Part shown: one piece after another, positions 38,328-47,498 of the stretch
Position numbering within the stretch: position 1 is the stretch's first letter
Layout: each line of letters opens with the position of its first letter
Origin: an uncultured Clostridia bacterium
Lineage (GTDB): Bacteria > Bacillota > Clostridia > Christensenellales > UBA1242
Reading direction: 5' to 3'
DNA length: 64,000 nucleotides
Assembly (NCBI GenBank): GCA_934778215.1
Contig: CAKVOE010000002.1
Coordinates: 372,001 to 436,000, forward strand
Position numbers and translations under genes: made by a program
The notes under the pieces: model-generated
What the model was told of the DNA's origin: nothing
The model's database searches: none
Seen by the model: only the letters and a program-made list of their open reading frames with translations

Positions 38328-39701
38328 ATGAAACAAGCAAATAAAATACAAATTGATAACGATATATATGGCATTATAGCAGAAATACTCGTTGGGTTGA
38401 TGATTGTCGCAGGTTTAGTAGTTGCTAAAACTGGGGGAAGGTTAGCGGAAGTTCCTAAGTTGATGTTATTTGTAATTTTAGTGGTACTAGTTTTGTGCGT
38501 TGAAGCGTTTGTGCTTTCGATTATACAATTAAAAAAGAAGTTGTCCTTTAATGCAAAAATAGGAAAAAATCTAAAGGAAAAAGAAATTGTTTTATTAAAA
38601 GAAGAGTTGCGTCAATTATCAGGGCGGACAGCAGATATAATGATTGCACAAGTTCCAATAATACTATTAGTTCCTTTAATTTGGTTGTTTGTTAATAAAA
38701 TTAAAACAGGCGAAAGTATAGCAGAAATAGTACTGTTTGGTTTATGTATTGCTTTTGTAGTGTTTTTAATTTTTGCAGGTTTTTGTAGTTTTATTAAGAA
38801 GAAAATACATGCAAAGCGTATGGCAAAGCATAAAAGTATAAAACTAATGGGAAAACTAGAACAGGTGTACTTGGTGCCGTATGTTAGATTAAACAGAGAA
38901 GCATATTACTGTTTAAGAATTTCTTATATTGAAGATGGCGAAAAAAAGGAGTTTACGACCGCCCCCGACTGTTCTAAAGAATTTGTTGCCCACCTAAATA
39001 AACTTGAATATATTCCGCTTATAAAAAACAAAGAAGAAATTACCATAGACAGAAAGGAAGTAGTAAATGTTCCCCAAAATAATTATGCGACAGATATCGA
39101 TTTTTATAATTTGCAAAAATTCACAACTAAAAAAAATAAAACAAATGAGGCCAATAGTACAAGTGAGGCTAATAGTACAAGTGCAAAACCAAACAATATA
39201 AACAAATCAGAACAAGTTCTTGATATTGTTAAATATTTTTTGGGTATAGCATTTCCGTTAATACTAATATTGGTTGGTGCTTTTGTGCTGTTAAAAATGA
39301 GAAACAATTTTAACCCTTCGGCTTGTGTGTTTCCGTGTGTATTAATAGTTTCGGGTTTAATTGCTTTTACCGCATACACTATCATGGCTTTTCGTTTGAT
39401 AAACAAAAAAAAGTGTGTAAATTTTGGCAAAAAAAATGTTGCAGAGAGTTTCAAAATATTAAGAATTAGCCAATATGAAAGGAACCTACAAAACTATAAT
39501 TTATATACAATCAAATATTATTACTATGACGAAAACAAACGTTTACGCCACGACAAAGATCGGATTATGTTGGTGGGTGCATACAAGTCTGATATGACCA
39601 ATTTAAACAGATTGCCTATAAAAACATATAAAAAACATGCAATCATAGATTTTGAAGAGTTGACGAGTTCATTACACAGAAAGAGAAATGTCCTTGAATA
39701 A
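38328..39701 (+). CDS. Multispanning membrane protein
   Basis: 457 residues; ATG 38328 behind AAAAAGGAG. About six membrane segments: two near residues 15-60, two near 110-165 and two near 310-365, giving two similar halves, each followed by a cytosolic-looking domain of about 90 residues (LNREAYYCLRISYIEDGE; LYTIKYYYYDENKRLR). The pattern suggests an internal duplication. No family recognised. A short tandem repeat encodes NEANSTSEANSTS in the linker. Confidence 0.65.
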   Translation: MKQANKIQIDNDIYGIIAEILVGLMIVAGLVVAKTGGRLAEVPKLMLFVILVVLVLCVEAFVLSIIQLKKKLSFNAKIGKNLKEKEIVLLKEELRQLSGRTADIMIAQVPIILLVPLIWLFVNKIKTGESIAEIVLFGLCIAFVVFLIFAGFCSFIKKKIHAKRMAKHKSIKLMGKLEQVYLVPYVRLNREAYYCLRISYIEDGEKKEFTTAPDCSKEFVAHLNKLEYIPLIKNKEEITIDRKEVVNVPQNNYATDIDFYNLQKFTTKKNKTNEANSTSEANSTSAKPNNINKSEQVLDIVKYFLGIAFPLILILVGAFVLLKMRNNFNPSACVFPCVLIVSGLIAFTAYTIMAFRLINKKKCVNFGKKNVAESFKILRISQYERNLQNYNLYTIKYYYYDENKRLRHDKDRIMLVGAYKSDMTNLNRLPIKTYKKHAIIDFEELTSSLHRKRNVLE

Positions 39702-39711
39702 AAATATAATT

Positions 39712-39775
39712 AAAAAAGGATAAGGTTGCGGAGAACATTATGGCAATAGAAGTAGAAGCGGGGTTTAAGGCTTAG
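39712..39775 (+). pseudogene. Truncated 5' copy of the CYTH gene
   Basis: The leader and first 11 codons of the CYTH gene at 40407 (MAIEVEAGFK) recur here almost exactly, then stop at TAG. It looks like the residue of an insertion or a duplication that placed the histidine phosphatase gene between two copies. Confidence 0.8.
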
Positions 39776-39854
39776 GGGTTTTTCTGCACTTAAATAATTA
39801 CTTTCAAAAAATCAGAATGGAGATTATAACGCAAAAGGAGAAACTTAATAAACA

Positions 39855-40376
39855 ATGAAAATAATTTATGTTCATCACGCATTAAGACAAAAGGGTAATC
39901 CGCCGAGCCAAAATGACAAAATACAGCCACTAGGTCTAAAAGACGCAGAAATTGTGGCTGAACTTATAAAAATGTTGGCAGAGCATTCAAGCGTTAAAGC
40001 AATTTACACCTCGCCATATTATAGATGTGCAAAAACTGCGGAGATAATCAATAAATATATAAAGGTTCCAATATATGATGAGCCTAGATTTAATGAATTT
40101 AACAATGTGTTTAATGCAGTTGCCGGCGATAAAACAACTACAAAAACAGAAACATGGACGGAATGTCAAAACAGAATAAGAGAAGCAATAAAAGATATTG
40201 TGGATAAATACGATGATGCCGATACGGTTATTTGTGTGACAAGCGGTATAAATATAACGGCATTTATTAGTTTGGCTTTTAAAATACCACCAAGTGAAGA
40301 TTTGCCACTTCCACTTGTGCCAAGTTGTTCGCCAATTGGATTTGACATAGATAAAGATTGTTTCAAGCAAAAATAA
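39855..40376 (+). CDS. Histidine phosphatase-superfamily protein, degenerate active site
   Basis: 173 residues with the phosphoglycerate-mutase-like layout: YVHHALRQKG at the N-terminus, AIYTSPYYRCAKTAEII and VICVTSGINITAF. Active members need RHG/RHA and a second histidine in VTHG. Here the first motif is HHA (arginine lost) and the second is TSG (histidine lost). It could be a non-catalytic binding protein or a decaying gene, despite an intact frame. SD AAAGGAG upstream of ATG 39855. Confidence 0.72.
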   Translation: MKIIYVHHALRQKGNPPSQNDKIQPLGLKDAEIVAELIKMLAEHSSVKAIYTSPYYRCAKTAEIINKYIKVPIYDEPRFNEFNNVFNAVAGDKTTTKTETWTECQNRIREAIKDIVDKYDDADTVICVTSGINITAFISLAFKIPPSEDLPLPLVPSCSPIGFDIDKDCFKQK

Positions 40377-40406
40377 AATTAAAAAAGATAAGGTTATGGA
40401 AAAATT

Positions 40407-41003
40407 ATGGCAATAGAAGTAGAAGCGGGGTTTAAAGTTAAAGAAAGCAAAGAAGAAGCAGAAAAGATTTTGCTAGATAATGGCTTTGTAAATACTTTTA
40501 AAACTGCACATACAAGAGATGTGTATTTTGGAAAAGATATAGAGATTGAAGGCAAAAGTGAAGAAGAAATCAAACGCAGTATGGTGCGTCTTCGTGGGTT
40601 TGAAACGTTTGAAAATTTGGAACTTTTGGGCGAAGAATATCCCGAAGGCAAATACAAGACAGATTTTAAAACGACACTAGATATATGCAATCTCTTGCTC
40701 AAAAACGGGTTTGATGTTATAATAGACACCGAAAAGACCGACTGGGTTTACAAAAAAGGCAGATGTTGGCACCAATTACAAGAAATTAAAAATATCGGGC
40801 TTGTGGACTATGTTTATAACGAAGAAATCTTTGATAAAGGCTATTCTGAAAAAGAGCAATTTGACCTATTACACAAACAAATGACCGACCTTGGTTTCCA
40901 CCTAGAATACGACCTTGGCATAGATAAACTTCGCATACTTCTATCTGGTCAAATTCAATTTTCCACAAACCAAATCGGCAAATATAACTATCAGGAGAAA
41001 TAA
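40407..41003 (+). CDS. CYTH-domain protein
   Basis: 198 residues with the CYTH signature ExExK near the start (IEVEAGFKV), MVRLRGFETFENLELLG and TDWVYKKGRCWHQLQEIKNIG, all consistent with a triphosphate tunnel enzyme (class IV adenylate cyclase, thiamine triphosphatase or inorganic triphosphatase). The exact substrate is unclear. It follows the histidine phosphatase gene by 30 bp. Confidence 0.78.
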   Translation: MAIEVEAGFKVKESKEEAEKILLDNGFVNTFKTAHTRDVYFGKDIEIEGKSEEEIKRSMVRLRGFETFENLELLGEEYPEGKYKTDFKTTLDICNLLLKNGFDVIIDTEKTDWVYKKGRCWHQLQEIKNIGLVDYVYNEEIFDKGYSEKEQFDLLHKQMTDLGFHLEYDLGIDKLRILLSGQIQFSTNQIGKYNYQEK

Positions 41004-41226
41004 ATGGAAGCACCTAGCTTATTATTAAACACTCAAACAAAATTGACTCGCTCAATCTATCTATGTCAGTTGGCATTGCTCTGTACGAGTTTAGTAAGCA
41101 GTCTACAAAATATATTTGCAAATCACATTTGAGAAAAGATTAATATCTTTGTGTGATAATGCAGATTAATTACAAAATGTTTATATATTAATGTATAAGA
41201 AAAACACAATGGTTAAGGAGAGTAAT

Positions 41227-41685
41227 ATGCAAGTTGAGAAGATTAAAAGAGATGAGTTGTTTAAATTAGAAAAGGAATACATTTTTCATGGTAGTCCAAA
41301 ATTGTTTGAAATTGGCAAACCACACAAAGCTAAATGTAATACAAAAAATCCTGTTAATGAGCAAAATGCAATTTATGGAGCATCCGATTTAAGATTTGCC
41401 ATAATATTTGCATTTGAAAAGTTGCCAAGAGAACGCTTTTCGTGGGCTGCTGTTAATGAGAATGGAAAGTATATCGCAGAATTAAGAGATGATACTTATG
41501 TTGATGATAATGCAAAAGGATATTTGTATTGTTATGATAAATCTAAATTTAAGCCTACAAGTCAAGGATCTGCTCAACATGTGTGTATGGAAGAATTAAA
41601 ACCAATTAAAGTTTTTGAGATTGAATACAAAGACTATGTCGATTTATTTGTTAGTGTTAAAAAAGAAAATGAGGTGGTATTATGA
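41227..41685 (+). CDS. Hypothetical protein, possibly ADP-ribosyltransferase-like
   Basis: 152 residues; ATG 41227 with AAGGAG upstream. YIFHGSPKLFEIGKPHKA and AIYGASDLRFAIIFAF are reminiscent of the H-G-S/T and later strands of ART-fold proteins, but no catalytic glutamate can be assigned. A weak call. It overlaps the truncated SDR gene by 4 bp. Confidence 0.5.
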   Translation: MQVEKIKRDELFKLEKEYIFHGSPKLFEIGKPHKAKCNTKNPVNEQNAIYGASDLRFAIIFAFEKLPRERFSWAAVNENGKYIAELRDDTYVDDNAKGYLYCYDKSKFKPTSQGSAQHVCMEELKPIKVFEIEYKDYVDLFVSVKKENEVVL

Positions 41686-41804
41686 ATAACATAGTAATAA
41701 TTAGCGGTGGAGCAAATGGTTTAGGACTTGAATTAGTTAAAGTATTACATAAAGAAGGATATTTCGTTTGCAATATTGACAAAGATGGAAAAGCATTTTG
41801 TTAG
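41682..41804 (+). pseudogene. Truncated short-chain dehydrogenase N-terminus
   Basis: A 40-codon frame (MNNIVIISGGANGLGLELVKV) with the SDR nucleotide-binding motif GGANGLG, then a stop. Only the first beta-alpha-beta unit is left, so it is a remnant. Confidence 0.75.
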
Positions 41805-41864
41805 GAAAGGTTGTTATTTTTCTTTAAAAATTTAAAAATTTTTTATACAGAATTGAAAATGATA

Positions 41865-41873
41865 TGTTATAAT
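41865..41873 (+). promoter_or_regulatory. Extended -10 promoter of the lipoprotein gene
   Basis: TG-T-TATAAT about 70 bp before the start codon. Confidence 0.6.
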
Positions 41874-41944
41874 ACAAGCATAGTTGCAAAGATGCTCAAA
41901 ATTATACTCCACTTATGCAACTTAAAAATAAAAAGGAGAATATT

Positions 41945-44422
41945 ATGATAAAAAGAAAATCAATTTTGACATTTGTTTTGGCTTTTTGCTGTATCTTTTC
42001 TGCAATGTTTTTCTTGACTGCTTGCGGTGGGGATAAAGATAAAAAGATTGACAAAATTGAAACAGAAAGTGGAATTATTGCAAGTGGTGAGTTCAATAAG
42101 GGCGATACTCTTATTTGTAATTCAATTAGCCCACAAAGCGATGAAGGAAAAGCCGTAATTGAAAAAATTAAGTATAAAGATTACGACAAAAAAAGTGATG
42201 TATATATTTATGATATACACATAAAAAATGGCGATGTTAAGGTTCAGCCAAATGGAAAAGTAAAAATTACAATGCCAGCACCTACAATTAGTGCTTATGG
42301 TTTTACCGCATTCCATATTATGTCTAATGACAAGGTTGAAATGATGTCAACAATCTATAATGATGGAAAAATAACGTTTGAAACAATTAGTTTCTCATAT
42401 TTTATCGTGGCAAAAAATGCACCGAGATATGATTTTACAGCAAAAGTTCAAGAAGAGGGTGGCAACATTTGGTGGGGACACGACAACAAAGGCAAATTGT
42501 TTGAATACAAACTTAAAGAAGACGAAGATATTTTACTAGAAGCAAAAGCGGATACTGGTTATCAATTTGATGGCTGGTATAACGACAGTGGCGTTTTGAT
42601 TTCTACAGAGAGTGAATGTAGTTTTAAAATGGGAACTAATGCAAAAACCGTTATTGCAAAATTTAAAGAATTACCTGTAGAATTAGTGTCTTTGCAGGTC
42701 AATGTTGAAAATTCTGGATTAAAAGCAAGCGGAAAAACGCTTAAACACAAAGGAGCAACAGAAGAGGACCTTAATATTAATAATGTTGTTGTAAATGGAC
42801 TGTTGTCTGACAATTCTAGCATTACAATGACAAAAGATACTGACTATACTGTTGACCTTGGTGGATTAGACTTAAATACTATTGGAACTTATACAATCAC
42901 TTTTACAAGTGTTGCAAACACAAACATTAAACAAACTTTTGAAATAGAAGTGAAAGAATATGTGATTGAATATACATATCTTGAAAATGGTTATGGCGAA
43001 TGCTTAAACAAAGAATATGACGGGGGTGCGTTGTTTGTAGCGAGCAATGCAATCATAATCAATGGAAAATCGTTAAGAGAAATTAATGATGTTGTTGCAT
43101 TGGGTAGTATGGCAGACCAAGACTTACTTGCAGTTTGCCAACCACTAAAAGATAAGGTTTCATATAAATGGGTACAAAAAGGAACAAATACCGAAGTTCA
43201 ACCTGCAAACGATGTCACAATGCCGGGCATATCTTATGCATATAACAGAAGAGCGGTTGGCGATGAACTTGTGGGACCAGCAACAGTTGGAGAATATGAG
43301 TTTATATTTAGTTTTGAAATTGATGGCACACCAGTTGAACAATTTAGACGTGAAGGTAAAGTTACCGAAAGAAAATTTAAGAAAATTATGAGTGCAGACG
43401 AGTTTACAACTGATACAGGTGGCATTGGACTTTTTGCAAGTTTGCGTTATTACACAATCGTTGGCATAGTTGACGGTCAACCTTATGTTATGCAAATGCC
43501 AAAAGACATTTTGGAAACAACAGGTTTAGAAAATGTTGAAGCAACAGCAAGGCTTGCAACAAGCGATGGATTCGAAGGAATTTTGCTTGGAAATGGTTAT
43601 GACACAGTATTTACAAAATATTACTATAATAGCTTCGTGAAGAGATATTATCCTAAAACCGGAAGTGACCAAACACAACTGTGGGAATTTGGCACAGGAC
43701 ATTATGGCACAAGGCTTGAAAAATATTCTGCAAATTTTGCTTATGACCTTTTTGGAACAGGAACAATGAGATTGAGCGGAGATAAAATTGTGCGTTCGCT
43801 TGATGTAAATATTAGCGGAGATGAAGGTAAAGACACCGGGCTTATGTTTAGGTTTGCCGAAGATGGCGCTGTTACAATTTATTCCCCTTATTTAGATAAT
43901 GAAAACTGTGCATTAAGACTTGTTAAAAATACAGACGGAACATTTGCATTCACAGGAAAAGACAAAACAACAGACACAAGAGAAAGTTATAAAATTTATA
44001 TTTACTCATACTATGTTCCAATCACAGAAAGATATGATTTTGTAGGCGATATATCGCAATGTCAAAAGGAATATGACGGAAACGCAATCACATTTAATGC
44101 ATACAAAGATTTTAGAATTTTTAATGAAGAAATCAGTGACATTGGTGGATTATTAAAAAGTGGAATGCGTGGAAATAATGGTGGTCAATATAGGTTTGCT
44201 TATGCAAATAGTGATAACGGCAAAGGCGGTAAAGGCGGTAAAGATGAAGTGCTTGTCGAAATGACTGTGTCGCCAGATGGAACAATTACAGGACCTTCTG
44301 CTGTTGGAGATTATATGTTGTATTTTCAAAAACTTGTGACCGAAAAAGATGGTTCAACTTATTGGCAAACAATGGGATATGGTCCACTTTGCACATTTAC
44401 AATTTACACAATTTCCGCATAA
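41945..44422 (+). CDS. Large surface lipoprotein with InlB-type repeat and Ig-like domain
   Basis: 825 residues; ATG 41945 after AAAAAGGAG. A lipoprotein signal peptide ends in the lipobox FFLTACGGDKD, so it should be lipidated at that cysteine and anchored to the membrane. Residues about 150-240 form an InlB B/Listeria-Bacteroides-type repeat (GYQFDGWYNDSG, AKTVIAKF), followed by a bacterial Ig-like domain (about 245-340: DYTVDLGGLDLNTIGTYTI) and two longer domains with repeated YDG/VGDY/GPSAVGDY motifs. Probably a surface binding protein. It stands alone with its own promoter and terminator. Confidence 0.85.
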   Translation: MIKRKSILTFVLAFCCIFSAMFFLTACGGDKDKKIDKIETESGIIASGEFNKGDTLICNSISPQSDEGKAVIEKIKYKDYDKKSDVYIYDIHIKNGDVKVQPNGKVKITMPAPTISAYGFTAFHIMSNDKVEMMSTIYNDGKITFETISFSYFIVAKNAPRYDFTAKVQEEGGNIWWGHDNKGKLFEYKLKEDEDILLEAKADTGYQFDGWYNDSGVLISTESECSFKMGTNAKTVIAKFKELPVELVSLQVNVENSGLKASGKTLKHKGATEEDLNINNVVVNGLLSDNSSITMTKDTDYTVDLGGLDLNTIGTYTITFTSVANTNIKQTFEIEVKEYVIEYTYLENGYGECLNKEYDGGALFVASNAIIINGKSLREINDVVALGSMADQDLLAVCQPLKDKVSYKWVQKGTNTEVQPANDVTMPGISYAYNRRAVGDELVGPATVGEYEFIFSFEIDGTPVEQFRREGKVTERKFKKIMSADEFTTDTGGIGLFASLRYYTIVGIVDGQPYVMQMPKDILETTGLENVEATARLATSDGFEGILLGNGYDTVFTKYYYNSFVKRYYPKTGSDQTQLWEFGTGHYGTRLEKYSANFAYDLFGTGTMRLSGDKIVRSLDVNISGDEGKDTGLMFRFAEDGAVTIYSPYLDNENCALRLVKNTDGTFAFTGKDKTTDTRESYKIYIYSYYVPITERYDFVGDISQCQKEYDGNAITFNAYKDFRIFNEEISDIGGLLKSGMRGNNGGQYRFAYANSDNGKGGKGGKDEVLVEMTVSPDGTITGPSAVGDYMLYFQKLVTEKDGSTYWQTMGYGPLCTFTIYTISA

Positions 44423-44461
44423 TTACTTAATTTTAAAATAATTTTGCAATTAAAAAAATAT

Positions 44462-44500
44462 AACTGAGAGTTACAATTGGTGCTCTCAGTTTTTTTGTTA
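44462..44500 (+). terminator. Terminator of the lipoprotein gene
   Basis: Stem AACTGAGAG/CTCTCAGTT with a 12-nt loop and T7. Confidence 0.9.
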
Positions 44501-44631
44501 ATACTTTTCCCTGAAAAGTAAAAGGTTTTTATACAAGAATGTAAATAATAGGGTAGAATACTAATATAAGTCGCAACCCCCCTAAATTTATTAATTAAAA
44601 GGTAAAAGGTTTAATTTATTATTTTTATTTT

Positions 44632-45081
44632 TTAAATCTTATTAAAATAAGCAATATTTAAAGTAAACAAAGTTTTGGAAGTAATGCGATTATTTGAATT
44701 AAATTCATCTAATGACTGCCACTTAAACTCGTTATGTTCAGTTAATTTAATGTCATCATAGTTATTGACTTTTACTACAAAGTTGTATTGTCGTGACTTT
44801 TTGCCCGAACCAGACAAATAATCAAAATAATTAATATAACTTACGATTTGGGTTACATCTAAGTTGCTTTCTTCTTTAACTTCTCTAATAAGTGCGTCAA
44901 ATAGCCCCTCGCCTTTTTCCAATTTGCCACTTGGAATTTCGTCAATTCCTCCCATAAAATCATCAGCTTTTCTACCTAGAATTAAACATTTGTTTTCGTC
45001 ATTAAAAATAACTCCTCCAACTACTAATTTTTCAATTCCGTCCTCTTTAGCTTTTTCTATTAAAACATTTTCAAATTTCAT
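44632..45081 (-). CDS. Nudix hydrolase
   Basis: 149 residues; ATG 45081 with AGGAGAA upstream. The Nudix box is intact (GKLEKGEGLFDALIREVKEE). The N-terminal VVGGVIFNDENKCLILGRK is the usual first strand pair. It hydrolyses some nucleoside diphosphate derivative; no specific family can be named. Confidence 0.87.
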   Translation of the reverse strand: MKFENVLIEKAKEDGIEKLVVGGVIFNDENKCLILGRKADDFMGGIDEIPSGKLEKGEGLFDALIREVKEESNLDVTQIVSYINYFDYLSGSGKKSRQYNFVVKVNNYDDIKLTEHNEFKWQSLDEFNSNNRITSKTLFTLNIAYFNKI

Positions 45082-45250
45082 ATTTATTCTCCTATTAAAT
45101 TTTGTAGTGGGGACAAAAATAGCAATTATAATTATATGCACTAGTTAACAGGTTTAAGTAAATTCAAGACATCTACCCGTTTGGTCAAATTATATCACAA
45201 AAAAACTAAATAAAAAAATGATTTTTGATACAAAAGTGTGACACATAATA

Positions 45251-45322
45251 TTGACATTAAAAAATCTTATTATAGAATGCAATTAAAAGGTTGAAGAAAA
45301 GTAATATTCTTCAACCTTTTGC
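45251..45322 (+). promoter_or_regulatory. Promoter followed at once by an attenuator-like hairpin
   Basis: TTGACA (45251), 16-bp spacer, TAGAAT (45273). A perfect 14-bp hairpin (45285-45298 with 45307-45320) ending in TTTT starts almost at the transcription start, so most transcripts may stop here before the downstream toxin-like gene. Confidence 0.5.
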
Positions 45323-45349
45323 ATTTTAAAGGGAGGTATGATATAATAA

Positions 45350-45664
45350 ATGGAGAAAGGTCCTAGTACTTATGCTGAATACTGGACAAGTCCGTATAAT
45401 GAAGCAAAGCATTTTAACGATCATGGCTGGCAAATGGGGTTTAAAGATGATTTCGTAGGATACTCTGAAGCTGCTAAAAACTTAGCAATAAGCGAAGCTG
45501 ATGATGTGCTTGCATTTGTGAGAAAAGATGGTTGTGTGTGCAAGTTTAATACTACTTTAAGACATTTTATAGTTATTAATAGAGGTGGTAAAATTATTTC
45601 GTTTTATAAGGCTGATATAAAGTATTTTTTAAGCGAATTTAATAAAAAGGGTTTATATAAATAA
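45350..45664 (+). CDS. Orphan polymorphic-toxin-like module
   Basis: 104 residues. KHFNDHGWQMGFKDDFVGYSEAA, FVRKDGCVCKFNTTLRHFIVINR and GKIISFYKAD follow the layout of C-terminal nuclease modules (BECR-type fold) seen at the ends of polymorphic toxins and phage MuF-like head proteins. There is no secretion or delivery domain, so it is an orphan tip. The SD (GGGAGG at 45331) is 13 nt away. A CPCC-like putative immunity gene follows 16 bp downstream. Confidence 0.6.
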   Translation: MEKGPSTYAEYWTSPYNEAKHFNDHGWQMGFKDDFVGYSEAAKNLAISEADDVLAFVRKDGCVCKFNTTLRHFIVINRGGKIISFYKADIKYFLSEFNKKGLYK

Positions 45665-45680
45665 AAAGGAGAATTTTAAA

Positions 45681-45986
45681 ATGAGAAAATGCAGAATTTG
45701 TGGATTAGGTAATATTGAATATGACAATGATACTTGTAAAGTATGCGGATGGGAAGCAGATACAATACAAGAGGAAAATCCAAATTATGTTGGTGGAGCT
45801 AATAATATGACTTACAATCAACAAATGAAGTTTTGGATAGAAAATAAGAATGAAATAACAAAAAGTAAAGATGATTTCTTTGTCGTCAAACTTTCATTAG
45901 AGTATTATAAGAAAAATTTTCAATGTATAAATGAAGAAATTTTAAGAAAAGAAGAAGCTGGACAAATAGTTCAAGAAATAAAATAG
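45681..45986 (+). CDS. CPCC-type cysteine-rich protein, immunity-like
   Basis: 101 residues beginning MRKCRICGLGNIEYDNDTC and KVCGWEADTIQEENPNYVGG, a match to the cysteine-rich CPCC domain (two Cxx C pairs, then W-E-x-D, GGaN). CPCC proteins occur as candidate immunity proteins in polymorphic toxin loci. It directly follows the toxin-like module, fitting that role. Confidence 0.75.
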   Translation: MRKCRICGLGNIEYDNDTCKVCGWEADTIQEENPNYVGGANNMTYNQQMKFWIENKNEITKSKDDFFVVKLSLEYYKKNFQCINEEILRKEEAGQIVQEIK

Positions 45987-46007
45987 CTAAAGAAGGAAAA
46001 AAAGGAA

Positions 46008-46691
46008 GTGTTTATACAAAAAATAGATAAAAATAATAATTATAAATTGCATTACACATGCAAACTGTGTGGAGCAAAATATGCATATGAAACAGATAAG
46101 TGTTTTGTTTGTGGTTGGTTGTTTGATAAGGCTCAAAATGAAAATCCAAATTTAGACATAGGGAAAAATATTTTAAGTCTTATTAAATATAAATGTGTAT
46201 TCTACCTTAACGAAGATAAACTGCTAGGAATGGATCAAGAATATTTACAAGGAGTAGTCAGAGTTTTATATGATAAAAATCCGAAATATTACGACAAATA
46301 TGATATTAGAGAAATAGATAAAATGATTTTATTAAAACACAAGCCTTGCGAAAATCCACCTTATAAGTGTAAAATGTGTGGATTAGGAGATATTAAACAT
46401 TGCTTCTATATTTGCGAATATTGTGGATGGGAAGATGATTCCTTACAAAATGATGAGCCAGATTATTTCGGTGGAGCAAATGAAATGAGTTTAAATCAAT
46501 ACAGGGAGTTTTGGAATAATAATAAAGAAAAAATATTAAAATCTAAAAATAGATGTTTTAAAGCAATAGACTTGTCTAGAAAATATTACGAAAAACACTT
46601 TAAAGAAATCAACGAATCTATATTAGAACAAGAAGAAAGTGAAAGACAAAAATTATATGAATTGGCAAAAGAATATAAAAAAGAAAACTAA
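46008..46691 (+). CDS. Tandem CPCC-like protein, immunity-like
   Basis: 227 residues with two CPCC-like domains. Residues 12-90 form a degenerate one (YTCKLCGAKYAYE, KCFVCGWLFDKAQ); residues about 122-190 form a good one (YKCKMCGLGDIKH, CEYCGWEDDSLQNDEPDYFG). It starts at GTG 46008 behind AAAGGAA. A two-domain fusion of the neighbouring gene type, so duplication within the locus is evident. Confidence 0.72.
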   Translation: MFIQKIDKNNNYKLHYTCKLCGAKYAYETDKCFVCGWLFDKAQNENPNLDIGKNILSLIKYKCVFYLNEDKLLGMDQEYLQGVVRVLYDKNPKYYDKYDIREIDKMILLKHKPCENPPYKCKMCGLGDIKHCFYICEYCGWEDDSLQNDEPDYFGGANEMSLNQYREFWNNNKEKILKSKNRCFKAIDLSRKYYEKHFKEINESILEQEESERQKLYELAKEYKKEN

Positions 46692-46707
46692 TTAAATTAA
46701 GAAAAAT

Positions 46708-46740
46708 AAAAGAAGTCATATGATATGGCTTCTTTTGATT
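46708..46740 (+). terminator. Intrinsic terminator
   Basis: Stem AAAAGAAG/CTTCTTTT with inner CATATGATATG pairing, before the DUF4417 gene. Confidence 0.65.
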
Positions 46741-46756
46741 TATACAAGGAGATTTT

Positions 46757-47488
46757 ATGAAAGAAAAATATGAAGTTGATAACAATTTAATACAAGATAA
46801 AACTGTATATGAAAAAGAAAAGTTAGCGAAAAAACTTAAACTAGTTAGAAATGAATTTAAAACAGTTGGTAAATATGGTATGCCACTAATTAAAAAACAA
46901 GAAATTGATTTAGAGAAAATCGATTTATGGAATTACACAAAGACAAAATTAAACGATGTAGATAATAAAGATAAAACGATTCACTTTTTTACTTATGATT
47001 GGAATTTTGAAAGTGTATATGAAAAGCCAGAAGAAGCGCTTGAAAAGCTAGATCAATATTATGCTATTCTTACACCTGAATTTAGTACTTATAAAGATAT
47101 GCCTCTTGCTAGACAAATAGATAGCGTGTTCAAAAACCGTTGGTGTGGAGCCTTTTGGCAAAAACAAGGCGTGTTAGTAATTCCAACAGTTTCTTGGGGG
47201 TCTATTCCTTGTATGGAGTTTTGCTTTGATGGGATTGAAAAAGGTTCAGTTGTAGCAGTTTCAACTTATACAAGAGAAGATAATAAAGCGGGTTTTATGC
47301 TTGGATATAACAAAATGATTGAAATAATTGAGCCGTCAGCGGTAATTTGCTATGGAACACCTTTTGAAGAAATGAAGGGGAACATAAAAGCAATAGACCC
47401 TTTTAACAAGGAAGAACTCATTAAAAAAATGGGTTTTGCTGAATTCACTAGAAAATATTTAGCTGGTGAATTATATCCAGAGGTATAG
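46757..47488 (+). CDS. DUF4417 protein (phage/plasmid type)
   Basis: 243 residues. HFFTYDWNFESVYEKPEEALE, LTPEFSTYKDMPLARQI, NRWCGAFWQKQGVLVIPTVS and VAVSTYT match DUF4417, often found in phage and mobile-element replication regions; its function is not known. The N-terminal 40 residues (LVRNEFKTVGKYGMPLIKKQ) recur in the hybrid protein at 50136, so this gene has donated sequence to it. Confidence 0.85.
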   Translation: MKEKYEVDNNLIQDKTVYEKEKLAKKLKLVRNEFKTVGKYGMPLIKKQEIDLEKIDLWNYTKTKLNDVDNKDKTIHFFTYDWNFESVYEKPEEALEKLDQYYAILTPEFSTYKDMPLARQIDSVFKNRWCGAFWQKQGVLVIPTVSWGSIPCMEFCFDGIEKGSVVAVSTYTREDNKAGFMLGYNKMIEIIEPSAVICYGTPFEEMKGNIKAIDPFNKEELIKKMGFAEFTRKYLAGELYPEV

Positions 47489-47498
47489 GAGGCATAAA

